Of a DNA stretch of 64,000 bases, positions 1 to 8,503 are shown piece after piece. The stretch covers positions 3,735,001 through 3,799,000 of the forward strand of contig NZ_CP080519.1 of the NCBI RefSeq assembly GCF_019468465.1, written 5' to 3'. The notes below the pieces were generated by a model. That model made no database searches. It was not told the DNA's origin and saw nothing but the letters and a program-made list of their open reading frames with translations. This DNA is from Amycolatopsis sp. DSM 110486 (GTDB lineage: Bacteria > Actinomycetota > Actinomycetes > Mycobacteriales > Pseudonocardiaceae). A program made the position numbers and the translations under genes. Each line of letters begins with the position of its first letter. Position 1 is the stretch's first letter.

Positions 1-8
1 CGTGAGCC

Positions 9-1475
9 ATGGTCGAACTGAAGAAAGTCAGAGTTGCGGCGGTTGTGGTGGCGGTCGTGGCCGTCGGGGCTGGGGTGGTGGCGCCGGCGGGGGCGGCGGA
101 AGAGGGTCTGAAGTGGGAGCCCTGCGCGAAGGTGGCGAACAACTGGAGCGATCCGGGCGACACGAAGTCCGAGTGTGCGATGTTGGCGGTGCCGATGGAT
201 TACGCGAAGCCGCAGGGGCGCAAGGTCAAGATCGCAGTGAGCAGGAGGAAGGCGGCGGATCCCGCGAAGCGGCGCGGGGTGCTCGTGGCCAGTCTCGGCG
301 GGCCCGGGCTGGGCAACATCGAGGATCCCAAGGCGTTCAGCACCATGGGGCTCGGGGCGCTCGCCGCCGATTACGACGTGGTCGGGTTCGACATGCGGGG
401 CACGGGATACAGCGACAAGATCGACTGTGAGTGGCAGGACGGCCCGGCCGTGCCGGTGACGGCGTCGGCGAAAGAAAAGGCGAAGGCCGGCTTCGACGCG
501 TACACCGAGTACAACAAGCGGTGCACCGCGATCGACCCGGCGTTCGTCAAGCAGCTGACCACCACGAACAACGCCCGCGACCTGGATTCGCTGCGGGCCG
601 CGCTCGGCGCACCGAAGATCAGCTTCTACGGTGTCTCCTACGGCACCGCCATCGGCACCGTGTACCGGTCGATGTTCGACAGCCACGTCGACCGGATGTG
701 GCTCGATTCGGTGATGCCGCCGGTGATGGACCTGTCCGCCATGGACGGTTCGGTCGACGCGGTCGCGGAGAAGGGGTTCGGCCGGTTCGTCACGTGGCTG
801 GCCCAGCACGATGCCGAATACCACTTCGGCACGACCGCGGATGCTGTCAACGCAGCGCTTTTCGCGCTCCGCGACCAACTCACGCAGCATCCGCGGGTCG
901 TCGACGACACCACGGTGCTCGATCGCCAGTGGGCCACCGGCCAGTTCGCTTCGCCGCAGTCCATTTGGGATTCCGCGGCGGATGATCTCGCCACCGTTCG
1001 CGACGGCGGTGTCCCGGCGTCGGCGCACCCGGCGGCCGGCGCGCGCCAGGTCTTCGGTTTCGACGTGAATCCCCGCGGGCTGAACAGCGTGCAGTACAAC
1101 GCGATGTTCTGCAACGAGGGGACCGGCGGCCGCGATTTCGAGCAGGCGTGGGGCGAGGTGCAGGCGCATCAGCGCGAGTACCCGGCGACGGGCGGCAAGT
1201 TCGAGATCGCCGCTTTCTGTGGTGGGTGGCCGTTTCCGGCGCAGCCGTGGAAGCCGGTGAAGGGGAGCAGTGCGTTCGAGGTGTCCGGGCACATCGATGA
1301 AGGGGAAACGCCGTATTCGTGGGCGGTCGACACGCAGAAGGCGGTCGGTGGCTCGCTGCTGACTGTCCTGGATGGACAGCACGGGTCGCTGGACAAGATT
1401 CCGTGTGCGGCCAAGGCGGTTGACTTCTTCCGCACCGGTCACACCGTTTCCGGTTCCTGCGCGGGAATCCGGTGA
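9..1475 (+). CDS. Secreted alpha/beta-hydrolase, tripeptidyl aminopeptidase type
   Basis: A 488-residue exported hydrolase likely to release short peptides from protein N-termini outside the cell. Residues 1-29 form a signal peptide with a short basic start, a long Ala/Val core and a PAGAAEEG end. An oxyanion-type LGGPGLG stretch follows near residue 100, then the nucleophile elbow GVSYGT with Ser210. The C-terminal part holds the expected acid (around GHIDEGETPY) and a late His in LDGQHGSL, as in the TAP C-terminal domain. Length fits the Streptomyces SlpD/SlpE-like family. The next gene begins about 11 bp after the stop, so the two secreted peptidases probably share a transcript. Any upstream promoter lies outside the window. 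Substrate preference is inferred from family only. Confidence 0.85.
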   Translation: MVELKKVRVAAVVVAVVAVGAGVVAPAGAAEEGLKWEPCAKVANNWSDPGDTKSECAMLAVPMDYAKPQGRKVKIAVSRRKAADPAKRRGVLVASLGGPGLGNIEDPKAFSTMGLGALAADYDVVGFDMRGTGYSDKIDCEWQDGPAVPVTASAKEKAKAGFDAYTEYNKRCTAIDPAFVKQLTTTNNARDLDSLRAALGAPKISFYGVSYGTAIGTVYRSMFDSHVDRMWLDSVMPPVMDLSAMDGSVDAVAEKGFGRFVTWLAQHDAEYHFGTTADAVNAALFALRDQLTQHPRVVDDTTVLDRQWATGQFASPQSIWDSAADDLATVRDGGVPASAHPAAGARQVFGFDVNPRGLNSVQYNAMFCNEGTGGRDFEQAWGEVQAHQREYPATGGKFEIAAFCGGWPFPAQPWKPVKGSSAFEVSGHIDEGETPYSWAVDTQKAVGGSLLTVLDGQHGSLDKIPCAAKAVDFFRTGHTVSGSCAGIR

Positions 1476-1486
1476 AGGGGGCTGTG

Positions 1487-2299
1487 ATGCGCAGGCTCGG
1501 TGTGGCGGTGGTCGTGACGGCCATCGGACTGGTGCTCGCGGCGCCGCAAGCCGGGGCCGCGACCGTGGATTTCGCGGGCAGCCTCAACGTCGACGGATGC
1601 TCGGGGTCGCTGGTGCGGATGCCGACGTCGGCGGACGACGACAAAGCGTTCGTGCTGACCAACGGCCATTGCTACGAAGGCCCGGGGCCGGTGCCGGACG
1701 AGGTGCTGGTGGACAAGCCGTCGCAGCGGGTCGCGACGGTGCTCGACGCGGCCGGCAACGGCGTGGGTCTCGTGCAGGCGGTGAAGGCCGTGTACGTGAC
1801 CATGACCGGCACCGATATTTCGCTGTACCAGCTGGACTTGTCCTACCGCCAGCTCGAGCGGAAGTTCCACGTGCGGCCGCTCACGGTGTCGGCGAAACGG
1901 CCGAGCACGGGCACGGACATCCGCGTGGTTTCGGGCGGGCTGAAGAAGATCTTCGCCTGCAGCGTCGACCAGCTCACCTATAGCGTGTTGGAAACGGGGT
2001 ATGTGACGAAAGACGTGCTGCGCTACACGTCGGCGTGCCAGACCGGGCCGGGGTCGTCGGGCTCGCCCGTCGTCGACACCGCGACCGGCGAGGTCATCGG
2101 CATCAACAACACCAGCAACCGCGACGGCGGCCAGTGCACGGTCAACAACCCGTGCGAGATGGACCGCGACGGCGTCATCAGCGTGCACAAGGGCATCGCC
2201 TACGGCACGCAGACGTACTGGCTCACCACATGCATCACCCTCGGCAACCGGCTCGACCTCGGCCGGCCCGGTTGCCTGCTGCCCCGGCCAGCGCGGTGA
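1487..2299 (+). CDS. Secreted trypsin-like (S1 family) serine protease
   Basis: A 270-residue exported serine protease of the chymotrypsin fold. A signal peptide covers about residues 1-25, ending AAPQAGAA. The catalytic triad is visible: His61 in TNGHC, Asp110 in TDISLYQL and Ser191 in GPGSSGSP. I chose the ATG at 1487 because an AAGGGGG ribosome site sits 5 bases upstream; a GTG at 1472 overlapping the previous stop is possible but adds only five residues. It follows the peptidase gene closely, suggesting a two-gene secreted protease operon. A perfect 12-bp hairpin lies just downstream. Confidence 0.85.
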   Translation: MRRLGVAVVVTAIGLVLAAPQAGAATVDFAGSLNVDGCSGSLVRMPTSADDDKAFVLTNGHCYEGPGPVPDEVLVDKPSQRVATVLDAAGNGVGLVQAVKAVYVTMTGTDISLYQLDLSYRQLERKFHVRPLTVSAKRPSTGTDIRVVSGGLKKIFACSVDQLTYSVLETGYVTKDVLRYTSACQTGPGSSGSPVVDTATGEVIGINNTSNRDGGQCTVNNPCEMDRDGVISVHKGIAYGTQTYWLTTCITLGNRLDLGRPGCLLPRPAR

Positions 2300-2300
2300 C

Positions 2301-2337
2301 GTGTGGCGCCGGGCGATGACTGCGTCCGGCGCCACAC
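2301..2337 (+). terminator. Hairpin terminator after the serine protease gene
   Basis: A perfect 12-bp inverted repeat (2301-2312 with 2326-2337, GTGTGGCGCCGG and its complement) with a 13-base loop starts immediately after the stop codon at 2299. There is no T-tract, as is usual for high-GC actinobacterial terminators. Confidence 0.7.
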
Positions 2338-2927
2338 CGGGCGCGTGTGGCTGGGCGGGACAGCGTCGCGACGCCGGCCGACGGGCGCTGGGTCGAACGG
2401 CGGCCGCGGCGCGAGGGGAGCGTGAGCTGCTGCTGCGCGTGATGCCGGGGCGTCGCGGGCGCGCGTGGCCGAGGCGTATGGCGTGACCGAGGACCGGCCG
2501 GCGTGGGCCTGGCACCGGCTGGGGCAGTGGTTCGAGGTGACCCACGGCGTCGCGACCAGGCAGCCGGACCTGGTGGAGTCGGGCGCTCAAGGCGTCGCCG
2601 GACGCAAGTCAGCCCTGCCGGGAAGAGAAGGCCGGCAGGGCTGACATGTCTGCGGTCGGCGCGCGCACGGTCGCCTCTCGGCGAAAGGCACGACGCGGCT
2701 CCAGCCGAACGGTATTCCGCGAAGGCAAAGGTGTGAGCCCGGGGGACACGTTGGGCGCACCGACCAGGGTGTTCAACAGCCCACCCGCCGGAGGTATTCC
2801 GTTCGGCCTGTGACGCGGGCCGCCGATGGTTCCACGTGGAACCAGGCCCTGGAACCGCCGGATCCGGCGCTCGGAGCGTGCAGTAGCATCGTGGAGTACG
2901 GAAGCAAGCTGGAAAAGGGGGCTTCAG
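2338..2927. other. Intergenic stretch without a supported gene
   Basis: About 590 bases with open frames on both strands but no start with a ribosome site and no recognisable protein family. The one clear structure is the perfect inverted repeat at 2609-2644, listed separately. The part at 2470-2600 could be gene debris, but I could not assign it. Confidence 0.5.
2609..2644. terminator. Perfect 13-bp inverted repeat, terminator-like
   Basis: TCAGCCCTGCCGG (2609-2621) is exactly complementary to 2632-2644, with a 10-base loop. It lies far from both flanking genes and has no T-tract, so its direction and purpose are unclear. It could be the terminator of a lost gene. Confidence 0.5.
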
Positions 2928-3101
2928 ATGAAGAAGCTGTTGGCACTCGCAGTCGTCGCGGGCGGCGTTCTGTTCGTCGTCAAGCGCAACAAGGCTGCCA
3001 AGGCCGAGGCCGACCTCTGGCGCCAGGCGACCGCCCCCACGGGCCCGGTCTCCGCGAACGGCAGCACCCCGGCCAAGGCCGCGGACGCTTCCCGCAACTG
3101 A
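2928..3101 (+). CDS. DLW-39 family small protein
   Basis: A 57-residue protein with an N-terminal hydrophobic segment (MKKLLALAVVAGGVLFVV), then a basic patch KRNKAAKAEADLW containing the Asp-Leu-Trp that names the family, then a Ser/Thr/Pro/Ala tail. The start at 2928 follows a GGAAAAGGGGG ribosome site. DLW-39 proteins are short, widespread in actinobacteria and often sit beside the tRNA-Ala gene near gyrA, as here (36 bp upstream of tRNA-Ala). Function unknown; probably a single-pass membrane protein with a short cytoplasmic tail. Confidence 0.8.
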   Translation: MKKLLALAVVAGGVLFVVKRNKAAKAEADLWRQATAPTGPVSANGSTPAKAADASRN

Positions 3102-3136
3102 CTCACCGCGCGGGTGACCCACGGGCACCCGCGCCC

Positions 3137-3209
3137 GGGGCTGTAGCTCAATTGGTAGAGCACCGCCTTTGCAAGGCGGGGGTCAGGGGTTCGATTCCCC
3201 TCAGCTCCA
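3137..3209 (+). tRNA. tRNA-Ala (TGC)
   Basis: A complete cloverleaf. The acceptor arm pairs GGGGCTG with CAGCTCC, the D-loop contains AGCTCAATTGGTAGAGC, the anticodon TGC is at 3170-3172, and the T arm contains GGTTCGATTCC. The discriminator base is A3209 and CCA is not fully encoded. Its last 42 bases, plus one more, are duplicated at 6340-6382, marking this gene as an integration target. Confidence 0.97.
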
Positions 3210-3210
3210 C
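3168..3210 (+). repeat. Left attachment repeat (inside tRNA-Ala)
   Basis: A 43-base sequence from TTTGCAAGG to AGCTCCAC, identical to 6340-6382. This copy keeps the full tRNA, as expected at the side of a tRNA-targeting island where the gene is reconstituted. Confidence 0.9.
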
Positions 3211-3662
3211 ACTTCTGACCAGCGGCGCTGACCTCCGGACGCGCTTCCTGCGTCAACCTGGCCGCTGGTTGTATGTGCCCTGGCTCGACTGCCCGTGCTG
3301 TGATCCGGTCGAGGCCCGTGACGAACTGGAAGCCGCCCTGCGAGCGTTGCCGCACGACGCCCGTGCTGACCTGCGTCGGGTCTTGCTCCAGTCGATGACG
3401 AGTTCAGGCGAAGGACCCTGCCCGACCCGAAGGCGAGTTCGATCAGCCCCTGGCATGCGGCTGAGTGGTGGCGTCAGCGACTGCATGAACGGTAGAACGG
3501 TTACCCCTGCGTGACGACGATCGTCGTGCGGACATCCCGAGACGACCAGGTTGTTGTCCCGCCGCAACTGCAGCAGACCGGAATCGGTAAACAGGGCAGC
3601 ACGCCATGTTGACTGAACCAGCCCAGGTCCCGCCGTGACCCGCGCGGGCGCGCACCGCTCGG

Positions 3663-5226
3663 CTATCGGGCTGTCGCCATCCGGAGGCCGGGGAAGAGGT
3701 CGCCGGCGGTCTCGTGGACGATGTCCAGGGCTTGGCCGCCGGTGAGGTCGGCGTCGGGCGGGATGTCGGGCACGGCCTGGCCGAGTTGCCTGGTCAGGGC
3801 CAGGTAGCCGTGGAAGAGGGCTGTGGCCAAGGGTGACACTGGGGCGTTGGCGGGCACGAGGCTTTCGCGGAACTCGGGTACCGGCTGGGGATGGACGTCG
3901 GGCCAGTCGTCGGGGGTGCGGGGCTCGTCGCGGCTGAGTATCGGCGCAAGGTCGGGCGCGGTCGCGTCTCGTGCGGTCAGGGGTGTGCCGAGGTTCCAGC
4001 GCTGCCGCAACGTCTGGATCACCGAGGTGTGGTGGTGTACGTCGGTGACGACGGTCCGCTGCGGGATCCAGGCCGAGATCGCGATCGCGGGCACGCGGAC
4101 GCCGAGCCGGTCGAAGACAAAGCCCAGCTGCCCGGGCGGGCGGGGCCGGATCGGGCGGGGTCGCGGCCGGCGGCGGTACGTGGTCGTAGGTCCCGCCGTG
4201 CTCGTCGAACGTGACCATCAGCAGGGTGTTGAAGCAATTCGACCCGTCGGGGGACGACGACGCGCGGACGGCGTTGTAGATCTTCGCCAGCAGAGCTTCG
4301 CCGCCGAGCAGGGAGGAGGGCGCGTCGAACGCGATGCCCGGGGCGAGCGCGGAGATCGGGGGGTGCATGTCGTTGTGGCCGTGCCACAGGTTGGGCTCGA
4401 TGAACGAGTACGCCGGCAGCGTCCCCTCCTGCGCGTCCTGCAGGAATCGGTCTGTGGTGACGAAGTGGGTAGCGAAGCGGTCGCGTAGGCGTGGCGCGTG
4501 GATGAGGCCGGTGAACGGGATCCGGCTCGGCGGATCGACGTAGACCCGCCACGACAGCCTGGCTGCCTCCAGCCGCTCGAACACCGTCGTGGCCGTGTTG
4601 TGCAGCGGGAAATTTCCGTATGGGGCGTTGACGACCAGGCCGGAGGAGGTCGCGGCGTGCAGGAACGACCGGTTGGCGAAGGTCTGGGTCGGTACCTCGG
4701 CGAACCAGTGGTCGAAGGTGGCGAACCCGCGGGCCAGCGCCGACACGACTGGCATCTGCTGCGGCGTGTAGCCCGTCATGATCTGCGCGTACTCATCGTA
4801 GCCGGGCTCGCGGCCCATCTCGGCCCGGAACGCGCTGATGTAGTCGGCGACGAAGCCGTCCATCGTGGGTGCACGCCCGTCTTCGGGCGCGTTGTAGGGC
4901 GCGACCATGTGCTCGGCCAGGGTTGCGCGGTTGCCGGGCGGATCGATCAGCCCGAACAGCTGGGTGTTGACGTGCTGGTACTCCTCGCCGGGGTCCGGAT
5001 TCGGCGTGTCCATGGTCGGGGCCACCCCGTAGGGCACCACACCCCGCCCGTCGCCGTGCCCGGCCCACTCGGGAATCGGGTTTGACAGCTCCTTGCCACG
5101 CACCCCGTCGAACGCCGCGACCTCGCCCGGCTCGTACAGACGCCCGAGCAGATTGTCGAACGACCGGTTCTCGAACATGACCACGACCACGTGGTCAAGG
5201 ACATCCCGCCGACCTGATCCAGGCAT
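3663..5226 (-). pseudogene. Phospholipase C-type phosphoesterase, frameshifted
   Basis: A phosphoesterase of the bacterial phospholipase C/acid phosphatase superfamily that would hydrolyse phospholipids or other phosphate esters. The N-terminal metal-site motif HVVVVMFENRSFDN is just after the start at 5226 and FDEHGGTYDHVPPP lies later. After that motif the frame breaks at about 4131-4145 in a G/C-rich run. The expected C-terminal part (RVPAIAISAWIPQRTVV, then TDVHHHTSVIQTLRQRWNLG) continues in another frame to a stop at 3663. One extra base would explain it. No signal peptide is visible. It lies inside the tRNA-Ala island, so decay is plausible, but a sequencing error in the G/C run cannot be excluded. 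Confidence 0.8.
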
Positions 5227-5797
5227 ACACCACCGTACGACCGAGACTCGCCAACCACCGCCCCTTGTAAAAATCCCGGGCGAGGGCACCAACGCACCGC
5301 GAAGTCTCCGGTCACCCTCCAGCCGAGGCAGTCGGCACCGACCCCGTCGCCGGACCCCGTCGTCGCTTGACAAGTTCAGGGAAGCCAGCCATCCAGCTTC
5401 GGCTCGAACGCCCACGACCAGCCCGGCCGCGACGCCGGCACCTCCCGAACCGGCTGCGCCGACGACAACTGCACCGGCGGGCGCGCCGACGCCACAGCTA
5501 CCCCGCACCCACGCGGCGCCGCCGGAACCCACGTGCCCAACAGCCAACGCCGGCGACGACCACCCGCCAGCAGCATTGGCTCGATGAAGCTCGGGACGCG
5601 TGCGCGGTCGGTGTCCGAGCCTCACCACCGCCTGGCCACGACGCGCAGTCAGGTCACTCCGTCGTCCACGGTAGCCCGATTGGCCCAGTGTCGCGGTGTT
5701 TGCGCAGGTTGCGGGCTGATCCCCGCTGGTGCCCCGGACGCCCACTTTCGCACCCATGCTGCCAACCGCGAGCAGGCCTTCCATGCATCCCAGGTCA
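5227..5797. other. Island interior with only gene debris
   Basis: About 570 bases between the phosphoesterase and the DUF2180 gene. The long open frames here are read-through products of high GC with strongly biased composition. The only recognisable piece is a short DNA-ligase-like fragment at 5385-5450. Confidence 0.5.
5385..5450 (-). pseudogene. Fragment with an ATP-dependent DNA ligase motif
   Basis: A minus-strand frame reads VPASRPGWSWAFEPKLDGW and stops two codons later. WAFEPKLDGW matches the nucleotidyl-transferase motif I region (ExKxDG, with the adenylated Lys) near the N-terminus of LigC/LigD-type DNA ligases. Nothing ligase-like follows, so this is at best a truncated remnant of about 20 codons. 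Identification rests on this motif alone. Confidence 0.4.
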
Positions 5798-6031
5798 TTA
5801 CCGGTCGATCGCAGTTGCCTTGTGCCGGGCGCGGGTTGGAGTGGTTCGGGGTTCGCCGCAGTGGGCGCAGGTGATCATGCGCCGGGCCTGGCGAGGTGCC
5901 ACGACGCCCGGCGCCGAGGCCGGCAACGTCTGGATGGCCACGTGCACAAGGCAGGTGGCGGCGCCGCAGTGCACACAGACCCCGACGGCCGGTTCGCTCA
6001 TGCCTTGTGTCGCGCAGTCAATGCAGATCAT
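5798..6031 (-). CDS. DUF2180 family cysteine-rich protein
   Basis: A 77-residue protein beginning MICIDCATQG, with four Cys-x2-Cys-type pairs or single Cys/His ligands (CIDC, CVHCGAATC, CAHCG) spaced like a small zinc-binding domain. This matches the DUF2180 pattern: CxxC, then CxHCGAxxCxxH, then a late CxxC. Function is unknown; zinc binding is inferred from the ligand pattern. The start at 6031 is supported by an AAGGAG site 5 bases upstream. It is the only apparently intact gene inside the tRNA-Ala island. Confidence 0.75.
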   Translation of the reverse strand: MICIDCATQGMSEPAVGVCVHCGAATCLVHVAIQTLPASAPGVVAPRQARRMITCAHCGEPRTTPTRARHKATAIDR

Positions 6032-6339
6032 GGTTCTCCTTGAAAAAACGGCGGGAGAAGCCACGATAAGCAGGTCTCCGTCGGATAACGATGTTCTCGT
6101 TCGGGACCAGTGCGACATCACATCGCAGGTGCCGTCGGCGAGGCCGAGCACGTCGAGGTTCGCGATGCGGTCGAGCTCCTCAGCGGAGAGGGTGCGGCTA
6201 CCCAGGTGGCTGCTTAGTTGATCAATGACAGCCATGGTGACTGCGAGCACGCGGCGGGCAGGGACATCAGAGCCAGTCCAGACAACCGTCGGATCCGTCT
6301 GACCAGTAACAGGCGGGCCTGAAGGGACGGACCCCCACT
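6032..6339. other. Right part of the island, no supported gene
   Basis: About 308 bases upstream of the DUF2180 gene. A minus-strand frame is open through it (with residues such as QLSSHLGSRTLSAEELDRIA) but has no convincing start. It might be debris of an enzyme N-terminus; I could not name it. Confidence 0.4.
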
Positions 6340-6382
6340 TTTGCAAGGCGGGGGTCAGGGGTTCGATTCCCCTCAGCTCCAC
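6340..6382 (+). repeat. Right attachment repeat, partial tRNA-Ala copy
   Basis: Identical over 43 bases to the 3' part of tRNA-Ala. It lacks the acceptor 5' strand and D arm, so it is not a functional tRNA. It marks the distal end of the island. Confidence 0.9.
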
Positions 6383-6612
6383 GTCACTCGGGGCGAGTTG
6401 TGTTGGCGGAAAGCGCCAACCGGCTCGCTCCGTCGTGTCTGCTGGGGCGCAACCCCCAGACCCCCGCGGTGGTCACCTCGGTCAGTCATTGTGACGGCGA
6501 GTAATCTCACGATCGTAATGCGGAAGGCTGATCGCAAACCGGGCGTTATCCGGCGACGAGGTAACTCGTTCCAGGTTAGCGACCGCGAAGCGTGGTTGCG
6601 GCACCGGCGCGC

Positions 6613-7293
6613 TTACCGCTGTCCCGGCCACGTCGGGCCGGTGACCAAGCCGGATTCGTACGCGAGGATGACCAGTTGGGCGCGGTCGCGGGCGTGCAGT
6701 TTGGCCAGCAGCCGACCGACGTAGGTCTTGATCGTCGCCAGGGACAGGTGCAGGCGTTCGGCGAGCTCTGGGTTGGAGAGTCCTCGCGCGATCAGAGCCA
6801 GGACCTCGCGTTCCCTGGCGGTCAGCACGTCCAGTTCGCGGCTGAGCGGCGGGCCGGGCACGCCGATTCGGGTGAACTCCGCGATGAGGCGGCGGGTGAC
6901 GACCGGCGCGAGCAACGCTTCCCCGGCCGCGACGGTCCGGATCGCGGCGCACAGATCGGCCGGCCGCGTGTCTTTGAGCAGAAACCCCGTGGCGCCGGCG
7001 CGCAGCGCGCCGAAAACGTGCGCGTCCAGGTCGAACATCGTCAGGATCAGCACGCGCGTGGCGGGCACCCGCTCGGCGAGAAGCCGAGTTGCCTCGATTC
7101 CGCCCATCTCGGGCATCCGCACATCCATGAGCACGACGTCGGGTCGGGTGGCGTCGGCGATCTGGACCGCCTCGGCGCCGGTGGCGGCTTCCCCGACCAC
7201 CGTCATGTCGGGCTCGTTCTCGACGAGCAGCCGGAAACTGCCGCGCAGCAGTGCCTGGTCGTCGGCGATGACCACCCGGACCGGGTCAGACAT
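6613..7293 (-). CDS. NarL/LuxR-family response regulator
   Basis: A 226-residue two-component response regulator. Residues 1-120 are a receiver domain with acidic pocket DD11-12, phospho-acceptor Asp57 (VVLMDVRMPE), a conserved Thr in LILTMF and the Lys in FLLKDTR. The C-terminal part is a LuxR helix-turn-helix (LTAREREVLALIARGLSNPE). Its start overlaps the end of the histidine kinase gene by 8 bp, so the two form a translationally coupled pair. The signal sensed is not evident; the gene lies just outside the tRNA-Ala island. Confidence 0.9.
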   Translation of the reverse strand: MSDPVRVVIADDQALLRGSFRLLVENEPDMTVVGEAATGAEAVQIADATRPDVVLMDVRMPEMGGIEATRLLAERVPATRVLILTMFDLDAHVFGALRAGATGFLLKDTRPADLCAAIRTVAAGEALLAPVVTRRLIAEFTRIGVPGPPLSRELDVLTAREREVLALIARGLSNPELAERLHLSLATIKTYVGRLLAKLHARDRAQLVILAYESGLVTGPTWPGQR

Positions 7294-8371
7294 CGCTGAG
7301 CTCCGCCGCTGCGTACCGCAGGCTCGCTTCGACCCGGAAACCCTTGCCGGGCAATGGCTTTGCCTCGAGTTTGCCCCCGAACAGCGCGGCGCGCTCGGTC
7401 ATGCCCACGATGCCGTGGCCGCGACCCGCGGACGGGCGTGCCCGGGTGCCGTCGTCGGTGATCTCGATCCGGACGACGCCGTCGCCGGCACGCACCAGCA
7501 CCTGGCACCGCGCGGGCGCCGCGTGTTTGATGACGTTCGTGATCGCTTCCTGCACGATGCGGTAGGCCGCCAGCGCGACCGGAGGGGGAAGCTCGACCGC
7601 GTCGATGCACAGATCCACGTCCACACCCGCCGGCCGAACCCGCTCCGCGAGCTGCGGCAAGTCGGCCAGACCCGCCGGCGATAGTGGCTCAGCCTCCTCG
7701 CGCAGCACGTCCAGCAGCCTGCGCATCTCGGAGAGTGCTTCGCGACTGGTCTCCTCGATGATCCGCAAGGCTTCGCGAGCCTCCTCCGGCCGGGAGTCGG
7801 CAACATGATTGGCAACGCCGGCCTTCACCGCGATCAGACCCATCCCGTGGGTGACCACGTCGTGCAGGTCGCGCGCGATGCGCAGTCGTTCCTCGATGAG
7901 GATCTGGTGCTGCCGCTGCCTGTCCAGGCGTGCCGCCTGTGCTCGATGGTCGCGCACCGCCCGGCCGATCGCCCAGGCGGCGGCCACGACCGGCACACCG
8001 AGCGCGAACCACCAGGCGGCGAAGCCGGCGATCGCTGCGCTTGCCGCGGCGACAGCGAGGAAGGTCGCCGAGTCCCGGCGGCTGAGCGCCACCAGGTAGA
8101 GCACCAGGGCAGAGCCCGCGAACGGATCCCACAGCACGCCGAGGAAGGCCGCGGCCACCGAGAGCGTCAGGGCGCAGGCCAGCGCCGCGATCGGCCATCG
8201 GCGCCGGAACACAACGGCCAGCGCGATCGTCAGTGCGACGCCAAAGGAAGCTCCCCACCGCCATCCGCCGTCTTCGCGCAGCATGTTCCCGCCGACTATG
8301 ACGTCCGCCGTCACCAGCACGACCGCGAGCAGCACGTCGGTGACGCGGTTGCGCCAGCGGTGATCGCTCAT
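7286..8371 (-). CDS. Sensor histidine kinase (HisKA_3 / DesK type)
   Basis: A 361-residue membrane histidine kinase paired with the regulator above. About five hydrophobic segments fill residues 15-140. The dimerisation/phospho-acceptor motif IARDLHDVVTHG carries His170, and a HATPase domain with ITNVIKHA and GRGHGIVGM follows. I chose the ATG at 8371 (MSDHRWRNRV). Upstream in-frame codons are possible but not membrane-like. It faces the divergent membrane-protein gene at 8504 across a 132-bp interval that must hold both promoters. Confidence 0.88.
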   Translation of the reverse strand: MSDHRWRNRVTDVLLAVVLVTADVIVGGNMLREDGGWRWGASFGVALTIALAVVFRRRWPIAALACALTLSVAAAFLGVLWDPFAGSALVLYLVALSRRDSATFLAVAAASAAIAGFAAWWFALGVPVVAAAWAIGRAVRDHRAQAARLDRQRQHQILIEERLRIARDLHDVVTHGMGLIAVKAGVANHVADSRPEEAREALRIIEETSREALSEMRRLLDVLREEAEPLSPAGLADLPQLAERVRPAGVDVDLCIDAVELPPPVALAAYRIVQEAITNVIKHAAPARCQVLVRAGDGVVRIEITDDGTRARPSAGRGHGIVGMTERAALFGGKLEAKPLPGKGFRVEASLRYAAAELSDV

Positions 8372-8503
8372 CCCCGCACCGTATCCGGACACGGTGGATG
8401 GCACATCGGACCGCAACCGTCATCCCCAGGGCTGACTTCGCCGGCCGGGAACTGTCGTCAACGGGCCGATCCTCCGCGGCGAATTCGCTGACAGGGTCGC
8501 CGG

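Larger units (their letters stand above)
3168..6382. mobile_element. Decayed island integrated at tRNA-Ala, bounded by 43-bp direct repeats
   Basis: Identical 43-base copies of the tRNA-Ala anticodon-to-3' end lie at 3168-3210 (inside the intact tRNA) and 6340-6382. This is the footprint of site-specific integration into a tRNA gene by an integrase-type element. The roughly 3.1 kb between them contains a frameshifted phosphoesterase, a fragment with a DNA-ligase motif and a DUF2180 gene. No integrase, excisionase or replication gene is visible, so the element has probably been reduced by deletion. The att sites are seen directly; the loss of an integrase is inference. Confidence 0.8.

Noticed and set aside
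3253-5784. A single 843-residue minus-strand protein spanning the phosphoesterase region
   Set aside because: Only the middle part matches the phosphoesterase family. The N-terminal 186 residues and the C-terminal Arg/Pro-rich part are out-of-frame high-GC read-through. The true C-terminus lies in another frame.
6032-6235. N-terminus of an MmgE/PrpD-like enzyme on the minus strand
   Set aside because: Resemblance is limited to a few residues (SSHLGSRTLSAEELDRIANLD), there is no ribosome site and no continuation, so I did not call it.
6340-6382. A second tRNA-Ala gene
   Set aside because: Only the anticodon-to-3' end is present; there is no acceptor 5' strand or D arm. It is an attachment-site copy.
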